Assembly: GCF_900116805.1 (NCBI RefSeq)
Contig: NZ_FPBV01000001.1
Coordinates: 434,001 to 498,000, forward strand
Length of the DNA stretch: 64,000 bases
Direction: 5' to 3'
Source: Paenalicyclobacillus macrosporangiidus
GTDB lineage: Bacteria > Bacillota > Bacilli > Alicyclobacillales > Alicyclobacillaceae
The notes under the pieces were generated by a model. That model was given only the letters and a program-made list of their open reading frames with translations. It was not told where the DNA came from and did no database searches. The translations under genes were made by a program, and so were the position numbers. Shown here piece after piece: positions 16,306 to 24,742 of this stretch (positions are counted from its first letter, which is position 1; every line of letters begins with the position of its first letter).

Positions 16306-18063
16306 ATGATCCAAGACGTGGGTTGGAAGGTCGGCGGGAAACAGGGAGAAGGCATCGACAGCACGGGCGAGATTTACGCCATCGCGCTGCACCGGATGGG
16401 GTACTACGTGTTCACGTACCGCCACTTCATGTCGCTGATTAAAGGAGGGCACACGAACTACAAGATCCGCGCGTCCAACCGGCAACTCCGCCATCACGGA
16501 GACGATTTGCACGTGTTGGTCGCGTTTGATCAGACGACCATCGACTTCAATTGGAATGAAATGGTTGACGGCGGGATCGTCATCTATGATGCAAGCGCTT
16601 TCGAGGCGGTGAAACCGAGCCATCGCGATGTCAACCTGTTCGGCGTGCCGCTCACCGAGATCGCCAAGCAGGCCGGGAACGCCATCATGAAGAACATGGT
16701 CGCCATCGGTGTAAGCGCTGCCATCAGCAAACTGGATCCGGAGGAGTTCCGCCCGGTGGTCCAGGACAAGTTCGGCAAGAAGGGCCAGGCGGTCGTCGAG
16801 AGCAATATGGAAGCCCTCTTGCGCGGCTATGCGTATTTCCAAGAACACTACCATGTGCATTTCCCGCTGCCCGATAAGCCTGACCTGCGGGACGTAGATC
16901 ACCTGTTCGCATCGGGCAACCAGGCCACCGCCTTCGGCGCGCTGGCCGGCGGCTGCCGGTTCCTCGCGGCCTATCCCATCACGCCGGCGACGGAGATCAT
17001 GTACTGGGTCCTGGAGCAGTTCCCCAAGTACGGCGGCGTGGTAGTGCAGGCGGAGGACGAGATCGCGGCCATCAACATGGCCATCGGCGCCAACTTCGCC
17101 GGCGTGCGCGGGATGACCTCCACCTCGGGCCCCGGCTTCTCTCTCATGATGGAAGCGTTGGGCCTGGCAGGGATGTCGGAGACGCCGGTCGTCATTGTGG
17201 ACGTGCAGCGCAGCGGCCCTTCCACCGGCCTGCCGACCAAGACGGAGCAGAGTGACCTCAGCGAGGCGGTCAACGGGACGCACGGCGAAATCCCGCGGAT
17301 CGTGCTGACCCCTCGGACGGTGGAGGAGTGCTTCCTGTACACCGCAGAAGCGTTCAACCTGGCGGACCGGTACCAGTGCCCGGTCATCGTCATGACCGAC
17401 CTGTACATGGGTATGTCGTTCCAGTCCGTCGACGGTTTCCCTGTGCACCGGGTACGCCAGGATCGCGGCAAGCTGATCTCCGACGAGGAGCTGGCGAAAC
17501 TCGGCCGGTTCGCGTACCAGCGGTACGACGCGTCGGTACCGGACGGTATCTCGCCGAGGGCCCTGCCGGGGCAGAAAAACGCGCGTTACGTCGCCCTCGG
17601 GAACGAGCACAACGGCGTCGGTCTGGAGGTTGAAGATCAGGAGACGCGTGTGACGCAGATGCGAAAGCGCCAACGGAAGCTGGAAGGTTTCCGGCATGAG
17701 AGCGGCGTCACCGTGGACGGCCGCCAGGACGCGCCGTACGCGCTCATTGGCTTCGGGAGCACGTACGGCGTGCTCGAGGAAGCGCGCGAGGTCTTGGAGT
17801 CGCAGGGATTGCCGGTGAAGCACATCCACTTCTCGCGGGTGTGGCCGTTCCCTGCGGACGCCTTCCACGACGCCATGGACGGCGTGCGCTTGGCGCTCGT
17901 CACGGAGCAGAACGCCACAGGCCAACTGAAGCGGCTCATCCGCGAGCAGGCGGGCTATCACGACGTGCTGCAGAGTTGCCTCAAGTATGACGGGGATCCC
18001 ATGTCGCTCAAGGAGATCGTCCATACCGCATACCAGACCTTCCCGATGGGGGTGTTGAACTGA
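16306..18063 (+). CDS. korA: 2-oxoacid:ferredoxin oxidoreductase, gamma-alpha subunit (copy 2)
   Basis: A 585-residue fused gamma-alpha subunit, same architecture as copy 1: WKVGGKQGEGIDSTGE at the start, AYPITPATEIMYWVL, TSGPGFSLMMEALG and TGLPTKTEQSDL in the alpha domain. ATG 16306 follows GGGAGG. Its stop overlaps the next ATG as TGATG, so alpha and beta are translationally coupled. The clear divergence from copy 1 suggests a different 2-oxoacid or different physiological direction. Confidence 0.92.
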   Translation: MIQDVGWKVGGKQGEGIDSTGEIYAIALHRMGYYVFTYRHFMSLIKGGHTNYKIRASNRQLRHHGDDLHVLVAFDQTTIDFNWNEMVDGGIVIYDASAFEAVKPSHRDVNLFGVPLTEIAKQAGNAIMKNMVAIGVSAAISKLDPEEFRPVVQDKFGKKGQAVVESNMEALLRGYAYFQEHYHVHFPLPDKPDLRDVDHLFASGNQATAFGALAGGCRFLAAYPITPATEIMYWVLEQFPKYGGVVVQAEDEIAAINMAIGANFAGVRGMTSTSGPGFSLMMEALGLAGMSETPVVIVDVQRSGPSTGLPTKTEQSDLSEAVNGTHGEIPRIVLTPRTVEECFLYTAEAFNLADRYQCPVIVMTDLYMGMSFQSVDGFPVHRVRQDRGKLISDEELAKLGRFAYQRYDASVPDGISPRALPGQKNARYVALGNEHNGVGLEVEDQETRVTQMRKRQRKLEGFRHESGVTVDGRQDAPYALIGFGSTYGVLEEAREVLESQGLPVKHIHFSRVWPFPADAFHDAMDGVRLALVTEQNATGQLKRLIREQAGYHDVLQSCLKYDGDPMSLKEIVHTAYQTFPMGVLN

Positions 18064-18926
18064 TGGCCACCATGCTCGATTATCAGACGGAACGCGCCAC
18101 CTGGTGTCCCGGGTGCGGGGACTTCGGCGTGCTGAATGCCATGCAGAAGGCGTGCGTCAACCTCGGCCTCGAGCCGGAGCAGGTGGTGGTGGTCTCCGGC
18201 ATCGGGTGCTCAGGGAAGATGTCGCAGCACTTCGGCGGGTACGGCCTGCACTCCCTGCACGGGCGATCCATCCCGACCGCTCAGGCGGTCAAACTTGCGA
18301 ACAAGGACCTGGTGGTGTTCGCCGCGGGCGGCGACGGTGACGGCTTCGGCATCGGCATGGGGCATTTCATCCATGCCATGCGGCGCAACGTGGACATCAC
18401 GTACATCGTGATGGACAACCACATTTACGGGCTGACGACGGGGCAGGCGTCCCCGACGAGCGACGTGGGATCGAAGACCAAGACGTCCCCGCAGGGGACG
18501 GTGGAGCAGCCCATCTTGCCCTTGCAGCTCGCGTTGGCGCAGAACTGCGGCTTCGTCGCCCAAGGGTTTTCCGGGAACGTCAAGCAGCTCGTGAACCTGA
18601 TTGAGAAGGCCATTCAGCACAAAGGGTTTTCGTTTGTGAACGTGTTCAGCCCCTGCGTCACGTTCAACAAGGTCAATACGTATGACTTTTACAAAGCACA
18701 TTTGGTGGACCTGGACCAAGACCCGGATTACGATCCGCATGATCGCGTCGCCGCCCTACGCCGCGTGGCGGAAGCGAACAACCTGGTGACTGGCCTCATC
18801 TATGAAGATCCGGACCGACCGAGCTTCGAAGAGAGCCTGCCGGGGTATCCGGACGACGCCATCGTCAGTCGGGATTGGACGCTTCGCCAGGAGGACTACG
18901 ACGCCATTCTGGCGACGTTCCGCTAA
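18063..18926 (+). CDS. korB: 2-oxoacid:ferredoxin oxidoreductase, beta subunit (copy 2)
   Basis: A 287-residue TPP subunit paralogous to copy 1. TWCPGCGDFG near residue 15 and GIGCSGK supply cluster cysteines, GGDGDGFGIGMGHF is the TPP motif, and VFSPCVTFNK holds the last cysteine. It starts inside the korA stop (TGATG). No strong terminator is seen between its stop and the tRNA-Lys promoter. Confidence 0.92.
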   Translation: MATMLDYQTERATWCPGCGDFGVLNAMQKACVNLGLEPEQVVVVSGIGCSGKMSQHFGGYGLHSLHGRSIPTAQAVKLANKDLVVFAAGGDGDGFGIGMGHFIHAMRRNVDITYIVMDNHIYGLTTGQASPTSDVGSKTKTSPQGTVEQPILPLQLALAQNCGFVAQGFSGNVKQLVNLIEKAIQHKGFSFVNVFSPCVTFNKVNTYDFYKAHLVDLDQDPDYDPHDRVAALRRVAEANNLVTGLIYEDPDRPSFEESLPGYPDDAIVSRDWTLRQEDYDAILATFR

Positions 18927-19034
18927 ACACTGTGGCCGGAGGCCTTCCGTCGCGCGGATCTTCAGGGCCGTGGATCATGTCGGAATCCAACGTGGACGGG
19001 GAATACTGAGGACAGAGCCGCAAGCAAACTGGCC

Positions 19035-19063
19035 TTGTCAAACGTCCGGTTGTGTGGTATAGT
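19035..19063 (+). promoter_or_regulatory. SigA promoter for tRNA-Lys
   Basis: TTGTCA (19035-19040) and TATAGT (19058-19063) are 17 bases apart, 41 bases before the tRNA. Confidence 0.7.
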
Positions 19064-19104
19064 CTCGGATGTTGTCACTGGTCTGGACCACACACCGGAC
19101 ACGC

Positions 19105-19180
19105 GAGCCATTAGCTCAGTCGGTAGAGCACCTGACTTTTAATCAGGGTGTCCCCGGTTCGAGTCCGGGATGGCTCACCA
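19105..19180 (+). tRNA. tRNA-Lys (anticodon TTT)
   Basis: A full cloverleaf of 76 bases with encoded CCA. The acceptor arms GAGCCAT and ATGGCTC pair fully, the anticodon loop is CTTTTAA and the T arm is CCCCGGTTCGAGTCCGGGA. Confidence 0.97.
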
Positions 19181-19212
19181 ACAGACATCCACTCAGCACG
19201 CGGGTTCTTGGA

Positions 19213-19239
19213 GAGGGGCTGTCCTTTCGACAGCCCCTC
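19213..19239 (+). terminator. terminator after tRNA-Lys
   Basis: GAGGGGCTGTC (19213-19223) and GACAGCCCCTC (19229-19239) form a perfect 11-pair stem with a CTTTC loop; the tail is only moderately T-rich. Confidence 0.75.
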
Positions 19240-19409
19240 GATCTGTCTTCTGCGCCTCACGTGCGCCGGTTTGCCGTTGTGTGTGTCGTTCGCCGTTGTG
19301 CGCATCTGTGCGATCGCGCCGGCAAAGTCGCATCGCAGTCGCATCACCGCAGACGGTGCGCATGATGTGGCGACCGGTCGTGCATGCCGGGGGAATACCA
19401 GGTGGAGAG

Positions 19410-19438
19410 TTGACGACAGGAAACAACGTGTGATAAAA
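19410..19438 (+). promoter_or_regulatory. promoter of the ssu-type operon with palindrome at the start site
   Basis: TTGACG (19410-19415) and an ATAAAA/GATAAA element (about 19432-19438) have 16-17 bases between them. The palindrome CCTTAGTAAGG (19440-19450) covers the expected start point and could be an operator. The upstream DNA at 19240-19409 holds no gene that I can support. Confidence 0.5.
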
Positions 19439-19484
19439 ACCTTAGTAAGGACATTCGAATACCCAAATTTGTCGACCAGACCAC

Positions 19485-19536
19485 TGGAGGCGCTTAAGGG
19501 CCATCTGCCCGAACGAGGTGCCTCCATTTTTGTTTG
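19485..19536 (+). terminator. leader terminator/attenuator upstream of ssuC
   Basis: TGGAGGCGC (19485-19493) pairs with GTGCCTCCA (19518-19526, one G-U pair), enclosing a second hairpin GGGC/GCCC, and TTTTTGTTTG follows. It lies inside the 5' leader about 60 bases before the gene, so it can attenuate the operon. Flanking CCAGAC (19476-19481) can pair with GTCTGG just downstream of the T run. No known riboswitch core was recognised. Confidence 0.55.
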
Positions 19537-19594
19537 TCTGGGTGGACGGTCGTGGCTGCTCGCAGCGCGATGTTCGTACAAGGAGGTCATCCGC

Positions 19595-20380
19595 ATGAAA
19601 GTACCCAGAGCGGCCCATAGCTTCTTCAACCGAGGTCTTCCGTGGCTGTTGCCGATCCTTGCCATTGGGGCTTGGCAAATCCTGTCGGATGTCGGTGTGT
19701 TGTCCAGCAAGATCCTGCCGGCGCCAACGGATGTCCTGAAAGCGGCGTGGCATTTGACACAGACCGGAGAATTGATCCAAAACATCCTCATCAGTTTTCG
19801 GCGGGCGGTGATGGGACTGCTGATCGGGGGATCCGTCGGGTTCATGCTGGGATTGCTGAACGGAATGTCCCTGTTGGCGGAAAAATTCTTCGATACGTCG
19901 GTGCAGATGATCCGGAACATTCCCCACCTGGCCATGATCCCGCTGGTGATTCTGTGGTTCGGGATCGGCGAGGAAGCGAAGGTCTTCCTGGTCGCCCTTG
20001 GCGTCTTGTTTCCGGTATACGTCAATACCTTGCATGGCCTGCGCTCTGTGGACGCGGGGTTGATTGAAATGGGTCGGGTGTACGGTCTCCGTTCATGGTC
20101 ATTGTTTTGGACGGTGATCCTACCCGGCGCGCTGCCTTCCATCTTGGTCGGTATTCGATTCGCACTGGGAATTATGTGGTTGTCCTTGATTGTGGCGGAA
20201 ACGATTGCGTCGGATTCCGGGATTGGCTACATGGCCATGAATGCACGCGAATTCATGCAGACCGATGTGGTGGTGTTGAGCATTCTCCTGTACGCCTTGC
20301 TTGGAAAGTTGGCGGATGTCATCGCGCGTTGGCTGGAAAGGCTCAGCCTTCAGTGGCATCCGAATTACCAGAATGTGTAG
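19595..20380 (+). CDS. ssuC: ABC transporter permease, SsuC/TauC type
   Basis: A 261-residue permease with about six membrane spans. It has the SsuC/TauC/NrtB features LPAPTDVLKAAWHL, IRNIPHLAMIPLVILWFGIG and the EAA-loop region around GRVYGLRSWSLFWTVILPGALP. It imports alkanesulfonates, taurine or nitrate-like solutes. AAGGAGG stands nine bases before ATG 19595; the longer frame upstream covers the structured leader. Followed by the ATPase and the lipoprotein, with the unusual order C-B-A. Confidence 0.85.
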   Translation: MKVPRAAHSFFNRGLPWLLPILAIGAWQILSDVGVLSSKILPAPTDVLKAAWHLTQTGELIQNILISFRRAVMGLLIGGSVGFMLGLLNGMSLLAEKFFDTSVQMIRNIPHLAMIPLVILWFGIGEEAKVFLVALGVLFPVYVNTLHGLRSVDAGLIEMGRVYGLRSWSLFWTVILPGALPSILVGIRFALGIMWLSLIVAETIASDSGIGYMAMNAREFMQTDVVVLSILLYALLGKLADVIARWLERLSLQWHPNYQNV

Positions 20381-20401
20381 GTTGAAAAGGGGGGTGGTGG
20401 G

Positions 20402-21238
20402 ATGCGTGTGTCCGCGACGAGGAACGACGATCGAGGTGCACATCTGGAAATTCACGGACTGCGTAAGGATTTCGGCAGTCAACGTGTTCTGCGCGGGGTG
20501 GACTTGAAGGTTTCGCCTGGCGAGTTCCTCGTGGTGATTGGACGAAGCGGCTGCGGCAAGAGTACGTTGTTGCGGCTGATTGCCGGACTGGAAGTTCCCA
20601 CGGCCGGCGAACTGTTCATCAATGGGAGGCCTGTTCGCGGCTTGAACCCGGAAACCCGCATTGTGTTCCAAGACGCCCGGCTATTGCCGTGGAAAAGGGT
20701 GATCGACAATGTCGGGATTGGGTTGCAGGGGAAATGGCGGTCAAGAGCGGAACAAGCCCTCGCCCAGGTCGGGCTGGTTGGCAGGGAAAGAGACTGGCCC
20801 GGGGTTCTCTCAGGAGGACAAAGGCAGCGGGTCGCCTTGGCCAGGGCTCTCGCCAGTGAACCCCGTCTTCTGTTGCTGGATGAACCTCTCGGGGCATTGG
20901 ACGCGCTCACCAGGATTGAGATGCAGCGATTGATTGAAGGGATTTGGCAGGAGCAGCAGTTCACAGCACTGCTGATTACCCATGATGTCGAAGAGGCTGT
21001 CGCCCTGGCCGACCGGGTAGTCTTGATTGAGGACGGGGTGATCTCCATGGACGTCGACGTCCCGCTTGCCCGGCCGCGCAAGCGCGGGGATCCCGCCTTT
21101 GCCGCACTGGTGGACGAGATCTTGTCCCGCGTCCTCGGCGAGGAGAGGACAGGAAACGTCACGGTGTTCGCGGTGCCAGAGCGCCATGAGTCTCCTCCTC
21201 ACAACGAACAGCGGAGGAACAGAGGGCTTAGTTTGTAA
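20402..21238 (+). CDS. ssuB: ABC transporter ATP-binding protein, SsuB/TauB type
   Basis: A 278-residue ATPase. Walker [10 protein letters not shown] (47-55), Q-loop FQDARLLPW, signature LSGGQRQR (136-143), Walker B LLLLDEP (156-162) and switch H194 are all intact. FQDARLLPW is typical of the SsuB/TauB/NrtD group. The C-terminal 40 residues after the core are hydrophilic and poorly conserved. It energises the neighbouring permease. Confidence 0.9.
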   Translation: MRVSATRNDDRGAHLEIHGLRKDFGSQRVLRGVDLKVSPGEFLVVIGRSGCGKSTLLRLIAGLEVPTAGELFINGRPVRGLNPETRIVFQDARLLPWKRVIDNVGIGLQGKWRSRAEQALAQVGLVGRERDWPGVLSGGQRQRVALARALASEPRLLLLDEPLGALDALTRIEMQRLIEGIWQEQQFTALLITHDVEEAVALADRVVLIEDGVISMDVDVPLARPRKRGDPAFAALVDEILSRVLGEERTGNVTVFAVPERHESPPHNEQRRNRGLSL

Positions 21239-21293
21239 GTCCGACGGGTCTTGAAGAATCGAATCCCAATATTTGGTGAAAGGGGACATGTTC

Positions 21294-22316
21294 ATGAGAC
21301 GCCTGCGCCTGCCGAATCTCTTGCGCTGGCTAGGTCTGTTTGCCTTTGTCTTCTTCCTCGTCCTCGGGTGCGGTAACGGAAGCACGAATGCGGGTGGAGC
21401 GTCGGGAAACGGTACGGGGAATAATGGTACGACGGCTTCCAATCCACAAGGACAGTCATGGCCAAAAGAGTTGCGAGTGGGCTATCAGAAATCGTCATTC
21501 TTACTGTTCTTGAAAGAGAAAGGCACGTTGGAGCAACAACTGGCTCCCTACGGGGTGAAGGTCAGTTGGTATGAATTCACGTCCGGGCCGCCGCTTCTGG
21601 AGGCGCTCAACAGCGGGAGTATCGACGTCGGGGAGACGGGAGGGGCTCCAGCTGCATTGGCTCAGGCGTCACCTCAAGCTCAGTTTGTGTATTTGGCCTA
21701 TGAACCGGAGGTGGCTCGGGCGATTGTCGTACCTAAAAACTCCCCGATTCACTCCATTGCCGATTTGAAGGGGAAAAAAATGGCCTTCGCTCAAGGGTCC
21801 AGCGCCCATTATACGGTGCTCACCGCACTTCAAAAGGCTGGACTCAAGATCAGTGACATCCAACCGGTAAATCTTCAACCGCCGGACGCCCGCAGCGCAT
21901 TTGAGCGAGGGAATGTGGACGCGTGGGGAATCTGGGATCCGTATCTGGCGGACGCGGAGATGAACGCAGGCGCCCGGATCTTGGTGAACGCGAAAGATCT
22001 TCCGAAACAGTACAGTTTCATCGTGGGAAGGCGGGACTACGCGCAGCAGTATCCTCAAGTGACAAAAATCCTGCTGGACAATCTTCAAAAGGTGACCGAC
22101 GAGATTCACGCCGACACGAAGAGTGCGGCCCAGGAGCTCTCCGCCGTGACGAAGATTCCAGTGGCGACTTGGCAGCGCACACTGGACAGGCGCGATTATG
22201 GTGTGTATCCGCTCACCGATCAGGTCATCGCCGCGCAGCAGAAGATTGCAGACACGTTCTTTGAAGCAGGTTTGATCCGTCAGAAAGTCCGCGTGCAGGA
22301 CGCGGTTCAGCCATGA
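21294..22316 (+). CDS. ssuA: sulfonate/taurine-type substrate-binding lipoprotein
   Basis: A 340-residue solute-binding protein of the SsuA/THI5-like family. A lipoprotein signal ends at the lipobox LVLGC near residue 24, followed by a Gly/Asn/Ser linker. The binding fold shows LRVGYQKSSFLLFLKEKG, then GSIDVGETGGAPAALAQ and FERGNVDAWGIWDPY, as in SsuA. ATG 21294 has AAAGGGG eight bases upstream; earlier starts are poorly spaced. The ligand is probably an aliphatic sulfonate. Confidence 0.88.
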   Translation: MRRLRLPNLLRWLGLFAFVFFLVLGCGNGSTNAGGASGNGTGNNGTTASNPQGQSWPKELRVGYQKSSFLLFLKEKGTLEQQLAPYGVKVSWYEFTSGPPLLEALNSGSIDVGETGGAPAALAQASPQAQFVYLAYEPEVARAIVVPKNSPIHSIADLKGKKMAFAQGSSAHYTVLTALQKAGLKISDIQPVNLQPPDARSAFERGNVDAWGIWDPYLADAEMNAGARILVNAKDLPKQYSFIVGRRDYAQQYPQVTKILLDNLQKVTDEIHADTKSAAQELSAVTKIPVATWQRTLDRRDYGVYPLTDQVIAAQQKIADTFFEAGLIRQKVRVQDAVQP

Positions 22317-22441
22317 GGCGGTCGACCATGCGTTCCGCATGTCAAGCACCGCCAGGTGCCGACGGAACCGGAAGCGATCCGAGCGTGTAAAGTCGCAGTG
22401 AGGGTTTTTCCCCGATAGAAAGCAGGAAGGCAAAATACAAG

Positions 22442-22499
22442 AGACCTCACTCCATCCAACACACCGGCCGCGTTGAGCGCGGTAGGAGGAGTGAGGTCT
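22442..22499 (+). terminator. long hairpin after the ssu operon
   Basis: AGACCTCACTCC (22442-22453) and GGAGTGAGGTCT (22488-22499) form a perfect 12-pair stem, with an inner CCGCG/CGCGG hairpin. Only a short T run follows. The two-tier shape resembles an antiterminator/terminator pair, but its position behind the operon favours plain termination. Confidence 0.65.
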
Positions 22500-22535
22500 T
22501 TGTGTTCCCGCTGACACAGGCCATCAGACGACGTG

Positions 22536-22564
22536 TTGACAAGACATCCGGCATTCCGTACAAT
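22536..22564 (+). promoter_or_regulatory. SigA promoter for tRNA-Gly and tRNA-Ser
   Basis: TTGACA (22536-22541) and TACAAT (22559-22564) with a 17-base spacer, 32 bases before tRNA-Gly. Confidence 0.85.
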
Positions 22565-22596
22565 ACGGATCTGTAAATGAAGCAGGTTGACTTTAT

Positions 22597-22671
22597 GCGG
22601 AAGTGGCTCAGGGGTAGAGCATCGCCTTGCCAAGGCGAGGGTCGCGGGTTCGAATCCCGTCTTCCGCTCCA
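22597..22671 (+). tRNA. tRNA-Gly (anticodon GCC)
   Basis: 75 bases with encoded CCA. Acceptor arms GCGGAAG and CTTCCGC pair, and the anticodon stem TCGCC/GGCGA carries the loop TTGCCAA. Confidence 0.97.
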
Positions 22672-22745
22672 TAACGTGCGCAGGCAGGGGGTTCGACGGT
22701 GACCACAGCCGGAGACACCCCTTTGTATACAGCGCGGCCAGACGC

Positions 22746-22835
<90 letters not shown>

Positions 22836-22852
22836 AAAATGCCTGCTGTGAC

Positions 22853-22884
22853 GCGGCTTCCCGGCCCTCCGGGGAGCCGCTTGA
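22853..22884 (+). terminator. terminator after tRNA-Ser
   Basis: GCGGCTTCCC (22853-22862) pairs with GGGGAGCCGC (22871-22880, one wobble), followed by TTGATTT. Confidence 0.6.
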
Positions 22885-22903
22885 TTTATGGAGTGCAACT
22901 CTA

Positions 22904-22936
22904 TTGCAACCCTTTTGCAACCCTTTTGCAACCCTT
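22904..22936. repeat. three tandem 11-bp repeats near the attachment region
   Basis: TTGCAACCCTT occurs three times head to tail at 22904, 22915 and 22926, between tRNA-Ser and the integrase stop. A period of 11 places each copy on the same helix face, as expected for integrase arm-type or regulatory sites. Confidence 0.8.
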
Positions 22937-22949
22937 CGAGTTGCGAAAT

Positions 22950-24086
22950 TTAGTTCGGTGCTCGCTTCCGGAGAAGTTCGTCGAAGCGATCCGCGGCATC
23001 ACGCTGAAGTCCGGGTAACACGTGGCTGTATGTGTCGAGGGTTATCTGCACCGTTGCATGTCCGAGACGTTCTGATACCACTTTTGGATTCACCCCTTGT
23101 TTCAGAAGCAAACTGGCATGGGTATGCCTGAGGTCGTGAAATCGGATCCTGGGCACGTCTACGCTCCGTAGGGCCCGATACCATGCAGTGTTTACGGTGT
23201 TTGGAGAAAGAGGCTCCCCAATTTCATTCGTGAAGACCCAATCACTGACCTTGTAGTCTGGTCCTAATAAGAGGCGGTCCTGAGCTTGTAGCGCACGTTG
23301 GGCGCCTAGGGCTTCTGTCGCCAGTGACGGTAGGGCGACGTATCGTCGGCTTCGATCTGTCTTTAATTCCTTGACCACAGGCTGCTTTTTCACGTAATCC
23401 AGGGTTCGCTGGATACTGATGTATCCACGTTCCATATCCACGTCCGTCCATTGAAGGCCTAGGATTTCCGTCTTGCGCATTCCCGTGGTGATGGCCAGTA
23501 CGAACACAGCCCAACAACGCGGCTCCGTTGTACGCGTCTGCTCAATGAAATAGGCTGCCTGTTCCGCGGTCCAGACTGAAGCCTGGTATCGGTCGGCTCT
23601 GGGCGGTTCAACGGCATCAGCCACGTTACGTGAAACCAATCCCCACTTGACGGCTCGGTCCAGGGCCTCATGGATGATGCGATGTGCATGAAGGGTCGAA
23701 CGGGCCGACAGTGCAGCTTCCCCTGAACGGAGATCCGTGTAGAATTTCTGAAGGTGCGATGGCGTCAGCTTTTGAAGGCCAATGTGGCCCAGTTTCGGGA
23801 TGATATGATGGCAAACCAACCATTCGTATTTTCGGTATGTGTTGTACGCTACTTGTGGTCGCTTATCATCAAGCCAGCGTCTCAGGTATGTACCAACCGT
23901 TTCCTTCGGAGCGACCACATATCCACCACTTTCTATCTCTACAATTTTTGAGGCCATGGCCTTCTCCGCTTCACGTTTGGTCGCGTAGCCACTGAACCAT
24001 TTGCGTATTCGCTTGCCATTCTCGTCCTTGCCAACATCCAGTACAAAGCACCACTTGGAACCGCGCTTTCTAAGGTGCCCTTTCAT
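22950..24086 (-). CDS. int: tyrosine recombinase (phage integrase)
   Basis: A 378-residue integrase. The N-terminal AP2-like arm-binding part (RKRGSKWCFVLDVGKDENGKR) and SAM-like core-binding domain precede the catalytic domain with R204 (TGMRKTEIL), H317-x-x-R320 (HDLRH), H343 (LGHATVQ) and nucleophile Y353 (TLDTYSHV). All catalytic residues are present. ATG 24086 has GGAGGAGAG upstream. It points left toward tRNA-Ser, the usual arrangement for site-specific integration at that end. Confidence 0.95.
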   Translation of the reverse strand: MKGHLRKRGSKWCFVLDVGKDENGKRIRKWFSGYATKREAEKAMASKIVEIESGGYVVAPKETVGTYLRRWLDDKRPQVAYNTYRKYEWLVCHHIIPKLGHIGLQKLTPSHLQKFYTDLRSGEAALSARSTLHAHRIIHEALDRAVKWGLVSRNVADAVEPPRADRYQASVWTAEQAAYFIEQTRTTEPRCWAVFVLAITTGMRKTEILGLQWTDVDMERGYISIQRTLDYVKKQPVVKELKTDRSRRYVALPSLATEALGAQRALQAQDRLLLGPDYKVSDWVFTNEIGEPLSPNTVNTAWYRALRSVDVPRIRFHDLRHTHASLLLKQGVNPKVVSERLGHATVQITLDTYSHVLPGLQRDAADRFDELLRKRAPN

Positions 24087-24106
24087 AATCTCTCCTCCCG
24101 CATGAA

Positions 24107-24658
24107 TTAACCTAGCAGCGATAATGGGTTCACCTGCAAGACATCCGACATCATTGTCAAACACACTGCGGGGCCCAGGAAAATTAACGCTATGTTACGG
24201 ATCATTGAGGTTTTCTGCATTCTCGCATGCTTTTCGCGCATGAACTGCAGTCTACGGCGTATTAACCATGGGGTTACATTGAAGTGTTCCGCGAGGTCGT
24301 TGGTGTCAGTTATACCTGCTGCCAGCGCCTTCTCGAATTCGCTGATGGGAACCAGGTAATCGCACGCCCATTGCAATGCCCTGCGTTCATCCTTGTTGAG
24401 GATGAGTTTGTGGGAATAGGAGGTGTATGGAACAAGTAGGGTTCCCTGCGGAACGGTGAAGTGGTGCCCCAGTTCCTCCGCGAGCACGGAGCGATACAGG
24501 GGCGATCCTTCCTTGAGTTGTCTGTCCAATACGATGTGAGGTTGCTGCTCCGACGGATCGAAAAAATAGAACCCATAAATGGTACGAGGGCACGGCGACA
24601 AGTCCTTGAACGACAGAAATATCTTCTCCTGCTCGACGATGTACATCAGCGAGTCCAA
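24107..24658 (-). CDS. ImmA/IrrE-like metallopeptidase of the lysogeny module
   Basis: About 183 residues. It resembles ImmA proteins, which cleave phage or ICE repressors on induction. The zinc region reads LAEELGHHF, so the first His of HExxH is Glu, a variant I believe is common in phage ImmA proteins. A later E-R-R-A-x-x-W-A helix resembles the third-ligand region. The C-terminus ends with a hydrophobic stretch of about 18 residues that could be membrane-associated. The likely start is TTG 24658 or ATG 24646. It lies directly behind the repressor gene, as is typical. Confidence 0.8.
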   Translation of the reverse strand: MDSLMYIVEQEKIFLSFKDLSPCPRTIYGFYFFDPSEQQPHIVLDRQLKEGSPLYRSVLAEELGHHFTVPQGTLLVPYTSYSHKLILNKDERRALQWACDYLVPISEFEKALAAGITDTNDLAEHFNVTPWLIRRRLQFMREKHARMQKTSMIRNIALIFLGPAVCLTMMSDVLQVNPLSLLG

Positions 24659-24742
24659 TTACATCACCCTCACACCATTAGTCGTCGGCATCATTCCTTC
24701 GTTCCACTTTCTTTCTCCGGCGCCACCTCGAAAATCACTCGC

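Noticed and set aside
15532-18024. Long minus-strand frame of 830 codons
   Set aside because: Only the last 159 codons (3D domain, from GTG 16011) are supported; the rest is antisense to the second korA.
22442-22503. T-box or riboswitch for the tRNA genes
   Set aside because: The structure sits behind the ssu operon and before an independent strong promoter, and the T-box core motif is absent.
24107-24658. ImmA-like gene as a dead metallopeptidase because HExxH reads EELGHH
   Set aside because: This variant is frequent in phage ImmA-like proteins as far as I recall, so inactivity cannot be claimed.
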